DNA of 64,000 nucleotides from Chrysomallon squamiferum (Eukaryota; Mollusca; Gastropoda; Neomphalida; Peltospiridae): NCBI GenBank assembly GCA_012295275.1, contig CM022671.1, positions 32,739,927 to 32,803,926 of the forward strand, read 5' to 3'. Shown piece by piece: positions 51,292 to 64,000 of this stretch (position 1 is its first letter; each line of letters starts with the position of its first letter). The notes under the pieces were generated by a model. It saw only the letters and a program-made list of their open reading frames with translations, ran no database searches and was not told where the DNA came from. The position numbers and the translations under genes were made by a program.

Positions 51292-52094
51292 TTAGCTCTT
51301 GTAGAAGTATCTGTGCAGGAGTACTGCTCGACTTTTTCTGTCATAAGACTGACTCGTTACAATGTAGTATGTTTTCCATTTCTGCAGAGCTACTGATCGA
51401 TGACCTTTTAGGCGACCTCTGAAAATAAAATTAGAATGATCACTGTTTAATTATTTTATTAAATCCTGGTTATAGTTAAACACAAACAATGTCCAAGACT
51501 TTGTCTCTGTCACTCAGCTGTTTCTGTGTATCCATCATCCCTATCTGTCTACTTTCTTACTATCTACTTTGTATTTGTCTGAATATCGTCTAATTGAGGC
51601 TGCAATAATGGGTTGATAATAAAGTATTAAATGTTTATTGATAACACACAAATTATTTTTGACGTATTATTTAATAAATATAACACGTTATTGCTATGTT
51701 TATATATTTTAAAAATGCTAAAAAAACAGTAAAATAATTTTAAAATATGAGATAACAAAAAAACAAATAAACAAAACAAAAAAAAAAAAAACCTGAAAAA
51801 AAAAATAAGAAAAAGAACTTACATCATTCCGATTTTCTTATACGGATAAATATAGAGGAAACGGTAACCATAGAATCGCTTTAGTGCAGCACATTGACCT
51901 CCTTTTTCATGCCTCGTTATCAAAACAACCTTGATTCGGTAACCATTTATTGTTTTGTAGAAAACTTAAAACAAAACAGAATAACATTATTAAATAAACT
52001 AATTAAAAAAAAAAAAAAACACTAGAATTAAATACCATAATTCAAGATATTTAGACATTATATATATGTGTACACACACAGGCACACAAGCGCG

Positions 52095-52144
<50 letters not shown>

Positions 52145-52444
52145 TGCACACAATAAACCTATTATATTTTTATAACTATTTTCATATGAACGAAGTAGTA
52201 CTATTTTACTATTTATGGTACCTCTTTTGCCTTCTTCTGAACGCGTTTCCCTGTTTAGAATTTCATCTGTTATTTCGTCACCATTCTCTTCAGCATCACG
52301 TTTTTCAGAGATTTTATCATCACTAATAGCACGGGCCAACAATTTCTCAGTTAGGGAGCCTTCGCTATCGTCTTTTTCACCTTCCTTAGCGTTAGTGAAA
52401 ACAATAGCTACAGATAACACCACCACGAGGAACAGTAGCTTCAT
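51292..52444 (-). CDS. L52: secreted basic peptide precursor, group II
   Basis: Exon 2 is 52444-52222 (74 codons): signal peptide MKLLFLVVVLSVAIVFTNA, an acidic propeptide carrying EKLLARAISDDK (a LARA-type segment as in L14 and L59), RETR, SEEGKR. Exon 3 is 51964-51823 (142 nt) with FYKTINGYRIKVVLITR and GGQCAALKRFYGYRF. Exon 4 is 51418-51292 (127 nt) with GRLKGHRSVALQKWKTYY and HRYFYKS before TAA. The product is about 163 aa. Exon lengths equal those of L42 although the protein is strongly diverged, which supports purifying constraint on structure. One Cys. The L52 propeptide bridges groups I and II. Confidence 0.77.
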
Positions 52445-52619
52445 GTTCAGCTTTCTGGCTAAAAAATACTGAGTGTGGTAGACAAATGTTCCAATAAACA
52501 AATAAACAAATAAATAAATAATTATACAGCCTCTTCAATAGCATATGTATATTAAATAAAATACACACGTAAACAGATATCAGGCTGCAGTGATTGGTGA
52601 TGAATAGAGCATCGTCATT

Positions 52620-52663
<44 letters not shown>

Positions 52664-52776
52664 GAAGAAAAAGATGATGAAGAAGAAAGAACAATAAGGA
52701 GAAAAAGAGGAAAAAGGAGGCTGAAGACGTAACAGTAGAGATTTCTAACAGTATCAAAATGAACAATATATCAAAT

Positions 52777-52782
<6 letters not shown>

Positions 52783-52834
<52 letters not shown>
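52783..52834. repeat. (TA)n tract in L52 intron 1
   Basis: About 50 bases of TA; shorter TA tracts lie at the same place in L42. An AAT tract at 52620-52662 corresponds to AAT tracts at 36480-36560 and 42048-42090. Confidence 0.92.
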
Positions 52835-52837
<3 letters not shown>

Positions 52838-52942
52838 ATATGAACCAGATGTGAACTAACCATCAGAACACCAATCTCCTTTCGAAAAAAGAAACTAAAA
52901 AATGTGAAAAGCTGCGAGACGCAGAATACAAACCTAACTTAC

Positions 52943-53009
52943 GTTATGACGATAATGTCGTTTTAAGATCTGGATGAGGAATTTCTGGGATGCCATGTAG
53001 ATCTTTATA
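52943..53009 (-). promoter_or_regulatory. L52 TATA box and 5' UTR exon
   Basis: TATAAA at 53009-53004, closer to the donor by eight bases than in L42 owing to a small deletion; exon ends at 52943 before GTAAGT. Confidence 0.68.
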
Positions 53010-55300
53010 GTTTAGATTACAATACGAATTTATTATCCAAAACATCTAGATAAAAACATATTATGCTCCAAACTAAATAGTAAATTACATTTAGCGACAT
53101 GTAAAATTGTACACAAAAGATGGTTAAAAACATTGTTTTCAGAAATAAATTATTCTGTTTTTCACATAATTATTACTATTATGTTTGTCTTTCTGAAGCT
53201 AAACTGATAGCATCACAGATGGCAATGAGATGATTGTTTTTATAAATTCTACTGAAAATGTTTTGTTACAAATAATGAATGGGTTTCCGCCACTTCATTG
53301 TCTATTGTAAATCTGTTTTCAGTTCGATTGGTTTTCTGTTTGTGTATTGTGATTCGAAAAATATTAAACGAATTTATATCAATTTAATAATTTCATTATA
53401 AACCCTTCTTAGATGCAATGTAATTGTAGACGTTTTTCGTTCCTTGGTCAAACCATCCGTTTTATGAAATACTATCTGATTTATTTCCGTTTTCATTCCA
53501 TTAATTACTTTCTTATAATCTGCAATTAAACATTTTATATAATCCTTTGGAAAGAAATCTGAGATATAAATGATTCCTCTCTTTTGTACGATGTAAGAAA
53601 AATAATTTTTAGAAATTTGTATTTGTATGATTTGGACATTTGAAAAATGATTTTCCGTACATTGGGCTGTAAAAAACCTTTATAATTCATTAAAGTTGTA
53701 TTGATGTATATTAATTATAAAAGCAAATAGAATTAATTAACATCTGTTTTTGTAGGTTACTAAACACATTTGAAAAGCACCTCGCTTGTATGAGTCTTTA
53801 AATTTGTATATTAAATACTCGAATACTGAAATGTAAGCCAGAATCGGCTACCAGCTAATTCAGATCCACCTCATGATGCAAAGACTCTTTTGTGAGAGAG
53901 AAATAAAACAAATAATGAATAACTGATAGACGAATTCTGAGCTGTAATATTTATTGTTTCTTCTACTTTGATATTTGTTTATTTGCTTATTTTTATTTTA
54001 GTTTTTTGAAAAAGTAGAACAAAACGATAATAAAAAAAAGACTTTCCGAAGTCGTGAAATAACAATCTCATGGTTAGCATGCTGTTTGTTTAATTCGTAA
54101 TATCTGAAATCAGTTCACGTCAGAAACAAATTTATAGTTTTTACTGGAAATAATGGAAACGTGTCTAAATAGTTAAAGAGACATCAGTGACAAGTGTATG
54201 TACACGTGCGTGTATAATATAGAGAGACACCCGTAGTCGCCAAAATACAGCTGAGACACACACTGAGTACAGAGACAACGAGACAGACACGTGTAGAACA
54301 GAGACACTATGAGACTCAGTTAGCCAAACATCAACATATCAAATACAGAATTGCTCACAGACGTAAACACTTTGCGATACATGTAAATGGATTTCATAAA
54401 CGAAAATGAAAACATATTAACTGAAATCATTATAATCATAGTGCACAATTTAATAATCGTTCGGTGATACCTATGCAAATTCACAGGACAAAATTACATT
54501 ATTAAACCCGTCTACTTCTGTGTACATTTTATTTGTATGGAAGCAAGCTTTTCTTTTATAATTATTTGAAGCTGATATGACGTTCGCCAAAATCGTTTCA
54601 TGAAATTTCTTACAAAAAGAAGCTGAACACAGACCAAGACTGAATTTAAATGACTCGTTCTTATTCCTGAAAATTATTAATATTAAAGTTCCTTTTATCT
54701 GTTTTTTTTTTCCGTTGTTTGTAGGTTTATTAATTAAATAATTATTTATTTATTTATTTCATTATTATTATTATTATTATTATTTTATTATTATTATTAT
54801 TAAAATGTGTAACAGAGCAGTCGAATTTTAAATAAGAAATATAATACAGGGACTGAATTGAAAACCAAAATACATTTGTAATAAAAATATTTTGAGATTT
54901 GTGAATTTACTATATTTTACTTTTCTGAATTAGTGCAGTTCTTCCTATAATGATCTGGTTTGAATTAAACTTTGTTTTGTTGTTGCTTTCATATCTCAAT
55001 AAAGTGAAAACAACAGAATCAATTACAAACATTAATGTAGGCAAACGTCGACATCTGCTATTTTCATGCACCAGTTGTTTTTGTGAAATAGTTTGCCTGG
55101 CAAATTAGTAAAATTAACAGCTCTCATTAATTACTTAAATATTTACGAACTAATCCATTCGGATGTTTGAAACAATTAATAAAACAATAATGGCAGAAAT
55201 ATTCTATACCTTTTAATCTTTGTAATCTTTCATTATGGAAATACTTCCATCTGTTTCTTTATCCATATGTCTATCTATCTCTGTCTCTATAACTATCTAT
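53010..55300. other. Upstream region of L52
   Basis: No gene. Homologous to 36817-38750 and 42419-44700, including the GAGACA block (54175-54340) and a TTA tract (54764-54802). Confidence 0.5.
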
Positions 55301-55316
55301 CTATTTGTGTGTGAGT

Positions 55317-55318
<2 letters not shown>

Positions 55319-55349
<31 letters not shown>

Positions 55350-55352
55350 AAT

Positions 55353-55421
<69 letters not shown>

Positions 55422-55574
55422 TGTACAAAATACAAACACATATACATAACTATCTACCAATCTATTGTCCTACCTCTCTACTTACCTGCCAGTCTGCTTG
55501 CTTTCTTACGTACATACATTCATACATACATACAGACGTACATTCATACATTCATACATACATACATACATACA

Positions 55575-55608
<34 letters not shown>

Positions 55609-55680
55609 ACTACATACATATATACATACATACATACATATAAACATTCAAACATATAAACCATATACATACATACATAT
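55319..55680. repeat. (GA)n followed by (CATA)n microsatellites
   Basis: GA tract 55319-55419 and CATA tract about 55507-55680. The many ORFs here are repeat artefacts. Confidence 0.95.
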
Positions 55681-55689
55681 ACATACATT

Positions 55690-56560
55690 CATACATTCAT
55701 AGATACATACGTCCATGGATGCGTAGATGGATTAGTAGATATGTACATCTATGCATACATACCTATATAAGTACAGATATGCCAGTAGGTACATAAGATA
55801 CGACTTGCATCAGTTGTCCTCTGATATATTTATAAAATGTGCAACAACCTTTGACAATCCACTATTGTTTTATTTGTTGGTTTTGTCGTGTTCTTAATGT
55901 ATTATTTATTTCTCAGGCTTATAAATTGTTTAAATATATTTATTTTAGTGTTTTTATTTTTTTTTGTTACGCTTTGGGTTTGTTTTGATAAATAATATGA
56001 AATCATTAGTGTATCCATTTCATTCATAAATGTATTTTTATATTTCCATAAATTGTATCAGAAGGTTAGAATTTGATGCTTACAAACTCCATCACTTATA
56101 CAACATGTAAAAGAAAAATGAGAATAGCCGCCATTTCCTTGTGCTTGTTGGTGTATTCGAGACATCTAAAACATAGCAAGGAGTTTTTAGTTCAGACGGC
56201 CAAATACTCACCTAACTGCTTGTAGAACCGAACTTACGTGTATAAATAAATGAAATCATAAAAAGTACTTTATTAAAATACGCGAACTGCGTATTTTCAT
56301 GCTGACGAATATTTTCCCTTTGGTTCTGTAGCGAAGATGTTTTCTTTTTCTTTTAATATTTTAATTTTGTTTTTACAAAACTGATATATTCAATAATATT
56401 TTAGCATTGTTATGAGGATAAAAAATAATTTCATGTGTGGACCAGCACGATTTCTTTTTAATGATATAATTTAAAATTATAAATATCCACAAGATATAAA
56501 GACAACAGTTTATGGAAAGATGGTCAAAAACTGCTGAAGAAAATATCTATTTTGCTACCA
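55690..56560. other. Intergenic, no gene recognised
   Basis: AT-rich DNA without coding signal; ends in sequence matching the reverse complement of the family's distal upstream region. Confidence 0.45.
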
Positions 56561-56740
56561 TTTCAAAATATATTTATTTCTGGCAACAAAACGTTTCCAG
56601 TGGAAATTTAAGAAACCATCATCCCAATGCTATTTGTGGTGCTATCAATTTAGTTCCAATATTATAAACAAATTATTAATAATAATATGGGAAAAAATAG
56701 AACATTTTGTATTTTTTCTCATTTAGCCAGAAAGCTGAAC

Positions 56741-57353
<613 letters not shown>

Positions 57354-57402
57354 CAAGGGGGGTTACCGTGTTGCAACTGAAGCGAGTCTTGCACTGTAAG
57401 TT

Positions 57403-57454
57403 CTACAAGATTGTTTCCCTCAAGACTATGGCGTTGTTTGTGTTTAGATATCCT
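57403..57454 (-). pseudogene. Orphan group I exon 4 relic
   Basis: After the acceptor TATTTTCAG (57457-57455) the minus strand encodes GYLNTNNAIVLRETIL and then TAG. This matches the start of the L62 exon 4 (GYLSSNSVIVLRYGG). It is cut off where plus-strand L57 exon 3 homology ends, and a (TC)n tract lies upstream in minus sense, as in L14 and L62. Confidence 0.65.
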
Positions 57455-57496
57455 CTGAAAATATTAATGTAGTCATATATTTAATTATTGCTTTTG

Positions 57497-57503
<7 letters not shown>

Positions 57504-57588
<85 letters not shown>
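57504..57588. repeat. (TC)n microsatellite beside the orphan exon 4
   Basis: CT/TC tract of about 85 bases at the same relative position as 11996-12197 and 60944-61043. Confidence 0.95.
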
Positions 57589-57591
<3 letters not shown>

Positions 57592-58059
57592 TCGACAGAG
57601 GCGCTGAAAGAAAGAGATATAATAAACATGGCAAAACATACTATTTTAATAATTATTAAATAAGTTAGACGCAATTTTTACGTTATAAATATTTAATATT
57701 TTACTGTCAGCCATTAATGCATCCTCAGTTACTGATATGGCGAAAGATGAATAAATAAAGAAAAAAATAGAGAAAGTAGATAGGTACAGCCATTTACTTG
57801 TTTTTCTTTTATGATAATTTTTGTTTATTTTACGATTATTTTTCTTTTCATTTCTTTTATTTAATAGCTGTTAGTGCTGGGTTTTGAATTATTTATTTTT
57901 AATATAATCATTGCAACAGATATTATAACATCAAATGTAATTTGTACATTATATATACGCGTATATTTAGTATTTCATTGTCATCCCATTATTGTATTCT
58001 GAATTAGTGATGTGAAAAGAGGTGAATAAATAAAGAAAAATATATAAATAGATAGCAAG

Positions 58060-58325
58060 ATAGCAGAGAGACAACTCGCTTACGCTATTTTCATAGTTCG
58101 CGCGCACTGGTGTTGTCCTCACCAGACCGGAGCTACTCACTCGCCGCATTGTTTACGTGTCGAGTAGCCACTTGTGTATCGTCAGTTTTCTTTATGTTTT
58201 AAATTTTAAAATGTTTATGCCTAATTATTTACGTATTTAGATGCCTTGGTACCAGAAAATCGGAAAATCAAGAAATCGGAATGCCTCAGGCCCCAATGAG
58301 TCTGGTTAATCGGTCCTGTACCCGT
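58060..58325 (+). mobile_element. MITE copy 3
   Basis: Related to the 13.1-13.8 kb elements: CGCCGCATTGTTTACGTGTC, TACCAGAAAATCGGAAAATC, and the end GGTTAATCGGTCCTGTACCC. The left terminal repeat is poorly preserved. Confidence 0.6.
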
Positions 58326-58599
58326 ACTACTACGAATAATAGTGAATTTTGAACAATACTGAACTAATTATGAGTGCTAAGTCTAAATACGTACAGTTAA
58401 TACAGTTTCAAATAAGCGAATGTTTATTTATTATTAACATTTTCTGATCTCGAGAGATAAACAAGAAATTCGTATTATTCTTAATATTTATTTCAAAATT
58501 TTGTGTCACGTTTCATGTTTATTATATGTATCCATTCAGAATAACTTGTCATAAAAGTGTGTTCTTCTTCTAAAAAAATATTATTATTATTATTATTAT

Positions 58600-59130
58600 T
58601 ATAGTGGTAGTGCCGGCAGTTGCTGTTGTTGATGTCGTTGGTAATGCATCATTATTATTACGAACACATCTTAGAATATGACGAAAGCAGATTCCCCATT
58701 GAATTATCAACATTCTTACGTTACGGTTACAAATGTGGATACTATATTAGATCGCTCATCTCAGCAGATCATGATTCAATGCTGGCGAACCCAGAAATGT
58801 TCATCCATTCCGAGGAATGTTTGGTTAAACATTTTGTGGGATACTGTTGACGTGATTCATTTTAAGCTGCTAAAAAAAAAAAAAAAAAAAAAAAAGAAAG
58901 ACTTATCGTTATCAGTAACAAATGGTTTGCGTTTCACGAGAATAAATTACGGATCCCACACATCGCTATTCAGTCTTCAAAGACTGAAAAACTGCAAAAC
59001 ATTCTTCAGCATCCTACTCATTTTCCGGATCTTGCCTTATCTGATTACGAACTATTCCGAAGTTTTCACCACGATATAAAACAGCATAAGAGATCAAAAG
59101 TAAATTCTCTGTATTCTTTTTATTCACCAA
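58600..59130. repeat. Dispersed intergenic segment, diverged copy
   Basis: Homologous to 18300-18720 and 47080-47480. ORFs on the plus strand (up to 133 codons) cross a poly-A run and are not conserved. Confidence 0.55.
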
Positions 59131-59349
59131 ATAATTTCATAGCTTGAAAGGGTCGGTGTATGATTAAATAAAAATTAATACATTTGACTCACACTGCTTT
59201 ATTTAAACCTAATTTTGACACGTCAGTTGCCGCATTAAATATTTATAATGTACAAATTGCATTAGACTTATTTAATAATTAACTATTAAAAATAAATATT
59301 TCAAAACATAACACTACCTCATACTAAAAAAACCAGTAAAATAACTTAC

Positions 59350-59602
59350 TCTATTTCAGGTGTTTTATGGTTTCGATAAGGAACAATCGTACGGAACTTC
59401 AAGCTTATGAATTCCTTTATGGCAGCAGAGCAACGTCTCGATTTATCCACTGTTGTGAACATTTCTGAATGGGACGACATATCTCAGTCCACAGAAAAAT
59501 AAAATAAAATAAAACAAATAAATAAAAATAAGACAAGAATTAATTGGGCTATTTCAAGACACTCACACATTACATACATATATATTACATGAATTTGTTC
59601 AC

Positions 59603-59633
<31 letters not shown>

Positions 59634-59945
59634 AATGCATATACCTTTCCTGTAAGGTTTTGAACGCGTTTTCCTATCTAAAAGTTCGTTTATCAGTTCA
59701 TCTTCGTCACCATTCTCTCCAGGATGTCGTTTTTCACCAACTCTGTCATCACTAATTGCACGGGCCAACTTTCGCTGTCGTCTTAATCAGCGTTCTCAGC
59801 GTTAGAATTTATAATTATTTTCGAATGAACTAAAAGAGTTATAATAATGAAAACATACCTGTTGACGAAGGTTTTTAAACGCTTTTTCCTCTCTAGAAAT
59901 TCATTTTTCACTTCGTCCTCGTCACCATCCTCATCGATAATGTTA
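59350..59945 (-). pseudogene. L59: degraded family member with two exon 2 relics
   Basis: Relic B at about 59940-59859 keeps DEDGDEDEVKNEFLER and ends at a GTATGT donor. Relic A at about 59800-59645 keeps ARAISDDRVGEKR, NGDEDELINELLDRKTRSK and a GTATAT donor. Neither has a signal peptide. An exon 3 relic at about 59490-59350 keeps RRCSAAIKEFISLKF and a GTAAGT donor, but its acceptor AG has been lost. Exon 4 was not identified. Confidence 0.65.
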
Positions 59946-60768
59946 AAAATATTTGTTCACGATAGTAAACTGAAGTCAAGCGAATTAATATTACTTAATC
60001 CGACATTGACGGTTTCATTGTTTTTCATTAATTACTTCCTACCAATGATTTATAAACTTTTGAATGTTGAATCTATAAAATGTATTTGGTGTTCGAAGGA
60101 AAAAAATACAAAGACTTTTGTTTTCTTCTCATAGAATGTATTATTGTCCCTTACAACGCGGTGAAAAGCTCGGAATAAGCTAGATAGGGCAAGCTCTGGA
60201 AAATAATGACGATGTGCAAATTTTTATGCACAGTATTTCAGTCTCTGAAGATGAAAATTAAGTTTGATGTTTTGGTTTGTACATTATTCTGTCTTCTAGG
60301 GTCGGAAATTCTTTAACGTTGTAGACGTTCAAAAGTAGCCACTTGAAAGGTTTGTTTAAAATAAAATTAATTTAAAGTCCATTGCGAAGAGTGTACGAAA
60401 GAATAGGTTTTATACATTGTCTCAAAATGTACATTAAAACACTTTCATTCTTCTTAGGTTATGTGTATATGTAGCATGCGTTTCTGTGTGTGTGGGTGTG
60501 TGTATGTGTGTGTGTGTGTTTGTGTGTTGAACGCATGTTTTTCCATACGTTTTCTCATAGTATAGTTCGATTAAGAAAATGTTAAATGACTTTATGCTAC
60601 AAAAATAACATTAGTATACCACTGATGACCTCTGCATTAATTTTCCTTTCAGAAGAGCTCAAATTGAAAAAAAAAAAAAAAAGTAATAATATATAAAACA
60701 AAAAATGTATGCCAATAAGTCAAAGAGAAATCTTTATTTATTTTTATTAAGTGACAAAAATTATTATT

Positions 60769-61936
<1,168 letters not shown>

Positions 61937-62029
61937 AGTCAACTTTCTGAAGAGACAAGATAAAAGAATTCCTGTTTGGGGGTAACGATGCCCTTTTAAG
62001 CTTCCGTAATTTTAAATGCTTCTTTTAAA

Positions 62030-62260
62030 TATATTAAAAATTAGTATACAAAACATTCATGTATTTTTAATATATTTATATATAGTATACAAAACATTCA
62101 TGTATTTTTAATATATTTATTATATAGTATACAAAACATTCATGTATTTTTAATATATTTATATATGGTATACATAATATCAACGTATTTGTAGGATATT
62201 TATATGTAGTATACATAACATTCACACATTTTTAATATATTTATATAACGTATAGATAAC
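62030..62260. repeat. Minisatellite, about 55-65 bp unit, upstream of L62
   Basis: Four to five copies of CATTCATGTATTTTTAATAT followed by ATTTATATATAGTATACAAAA, in intron 1 of L62. Confidence 0.88.
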
Positions 62261-62384
62261 ATTTGCAGGGCGTATAGTTAAAAAGGATCTGTATATATGG
62301 CAGAAAATATGAAATTTGGTTACGTGAGGAGTTTATCTTAAAAATAAAATAAACCAATTTAGATAGATAAAACGACTGAAAGAA

Positions 62385-62460
62385 GATAGATAGATGGATG
62401 GATGGATAGACGGAAGGATGGACTAATGGATGGATGGATGGATGGATGAGTAAATAAAAT
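62385..62460. repeat. (GATG)n short tract
   Basis: GATGGATGGATGGATG-type repeats, imperfect. Confidence 0.9.
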
Positions 62461-62592
62461 AAAATAAAGTAATAACTTAGAATAAAACTCTGATTAATTT
62501 TTATTTTAGAATAAATGAGTGAATAAAATTAAGTAAGTAAGTAAGAAAAAAAATAAAGAAATAAATAAGTAAATAAAAATCAGAAACATTAC

Positions 62593-62658
62593 CTTTTAAA
62601 ACCTTCTTTATTTTATGCTGCGTTTTGCAAGCTGCTCCCTTCTTTGGGTGTCTTTATA
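62593..62658 (-). promoter_or_regulatory. L62 TATA box and probable 5' UTR exon
   Basis: Minus-strand TATAAAGACACCC (TATA at 62658-62653), about 60 bases before the donor TTTTAAAAG/GTAATG (last exon base 62593). The spacing and ACACC...GAGCAGC motif match the L14 promoter. The exon 2 acceptor (CTCTTCAG) is about 15 bases before the ATG at 61936. Confidence 0.55.
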
Positions 62659-62659
62659 A

Positions 62660-64000
62660 AGAAATCATAAATCACGTGATTCTCTGAAAGAATCGGTCGT
62701 ATAAAAGCAGTATCGTGAATGTTGATTACTAATTCATAACTGTTCACTGCATTTTGACTTACCCGCACTAACTTAAGTACCGGATGGTGATCAATTGTTT
62801 CCCAAAACTCTATTGATAAAGTTTCACTTAGTGTCGTAAATAGTGCACTAAACAAAAGCCATGACACACTGGATCAATTTTAACTCTTTCGATTATTATT
62901 TACGACTTGACCGAACTTACGTAAGTTTAACTTACGTTCTCCAAGTAGTACTATTATTAAAGTCAGCGAACTGAAAAATATTGACGGCAGATCTCCACGT
63001 AATTGTGAAGTAAACGAGCTGTCAGCATGAGTAGTTGGGGGGGGGGGAATGCATTTATTTTATTCACGAGTCGAGAATCAAAATGTTATCAAATTGTTTA
63101 AAAACCATCTTAAATTAGCTAACATTCACTGACATATGAAAAGAAGGATTTGGAACGTTTCGTTTAAAAGTACGCATTTTAGTCTATATATGGCATCATA
63201 CAGTTATTCAAGAATCTTACAGATACTAAGAGATGAAACCCACACCCGCCAGTGGATGAGTTACCCTTTTTCTGTTAGCAGCATATGTCTTATTATAACG
63301 CCTTCCCATTAATCAGGAAAAATAATATCATCTCTAGTAACAAATCGCGCGAAATGATGTCAGCCTCATGATTTGTCACCCCAACACGATTAGTCACCCC
63401 TTTTTTACCAACGTAATTTCCTTTTCATATTTCCTTATTACTCTTCTTTTTAACGTTGGTTCAAAAATGGTGACTTTTCATTACATAGCCTTTTCGGTTG
63501 TTAAAGCCCGATTGTAAGCGGGTTCGCCGAAGAAGTTTGATCCTTCGAGACAAACACATCAAGCAAGTTCAAGACCACTCCAGTATACCAAAATGGGTGT
63601 GTCTATTCATCCATGCATAACAAATACTTTAATACATTATTACAGAAAAGGTCAAATTTCATTACAAAATGGATAGCAAGTTTTATTACAGTAGCTATCA
63701 TTTTATATTACAGACCAGTGCTTACTATAGAATGCATCTGATATTTTTATCAATGTTTTAATAAAACTGTTAGAGGTCATACATTAATTATTCGTTATTA
63801 GTTCTCTCACTGAATTTTAAAATTCAGACTGCATGTCTTGAAAGAAAAAACACGCTTCAGTTTTTCGTTGGCAGCAAGAGATCTTTCTTACAGATAGGAC
63901 ATCACACGCCAAAGTGCTGATTTTACCAGGAATACTCAAGGTAAGCCTGGTCCCATACGACACACAGTAATTAAAGAAATTGTTGAATGCATCGCAAAGA
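62660..64000. other. No gene recognised
   Basis: An 84-codon minus-strand ORF (62613-62867) overlaps the L62 promoter and has no recognisable motif. A G run lies at 63040-63049. A possible small plus-strand exon (63896-63941, between CTTACAG and GTAAGC) encodes TSHAKVLILPGILK, but nothing supports it further. Confidence 0.35.

Noticed and set aside
62613-62867. 84-codon minus-strand ORF
   Set aside because: It overlaps the TATA box and 5' UTR exon proposed for L62, lacks recognisable motifs and is not repeated elsewhere.

Overview
The window looks like nuclear DNA of a cephalopod mollusc, most likely an octopus. It is AT-rich, crowded with microsatellites, and its genes are short exons in large introns. 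At 1852-2958 it carries an intronless, nicotinic-like Cys-loop receptor of the kind described as octopus chemotactile receptors. The organism call rests on that receptor and the general genome character; I could not search a database.

Layout. About 0.7-6.9 kb (+): exons of a PRDM9-like PR/SET gene, with the chemotactile-receptor-like gene lying inside one of its introns, and a 49-bp minisatellite at 3.3-4.4 kb. About 7.6-62.7 kb: one gene family dominates. I find at least 13 loci, here named by position: L9, L14, L20, L24, L27, L31, L36, L42, L48, L52, L57, L59 and L62. All are on the minus strand except L57. Intact members share four exons: (1) a short 5' UTR exon about 30 bases after a TATA box; (2) signal peptide plus very acidic propeptide, usually ending in a furin-type R-E-T-R site; (3) first part of the mature protein, entered in phase 1 and left in phase 2; (4) last part, followed by AATAAA. 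Exon phases match across highly diverged copies, which is strong evidence that these are real genes although no single ORF reveals them.

Three groups are visible. Group I (L9, L14, L62, relics L48 and a minus-strand exon at 57.4 kb) and group II (L36, L42, L52, relics L57 and L59) encode 127-165 aa precursors with basic mature regions. Group III (L20, L24, L27, L31) has a shortened, His/Asp/Arg/Tyr-rich or Arg-rich tail and an early stop. The signal/propeptide exon is almost identical between neighbours while the mature exons diverge, gain frameshifts, shift acceptors or fuse. This pattern is known from venom-peptide and antimicrobial-peptide families. I do not recognise the mature domain; its function is unknown and a secreted effector is only an inference.

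Other contents: co-duplicated Tc1/mariner relics at 21.8, 28.8 and 33.0 kb and a separate one at 44.8 kb, a LINE reverse-transcriptase relic at 49.4-49.9 kb, foldback MITEs at 13.1-13.8 and 58.1-58.3 kb, long intergenic segments repeated from unit to unit, and an apparent inversion breakpoint near 57.4 kb. The last 1.3 kb holds nothing I can identify.
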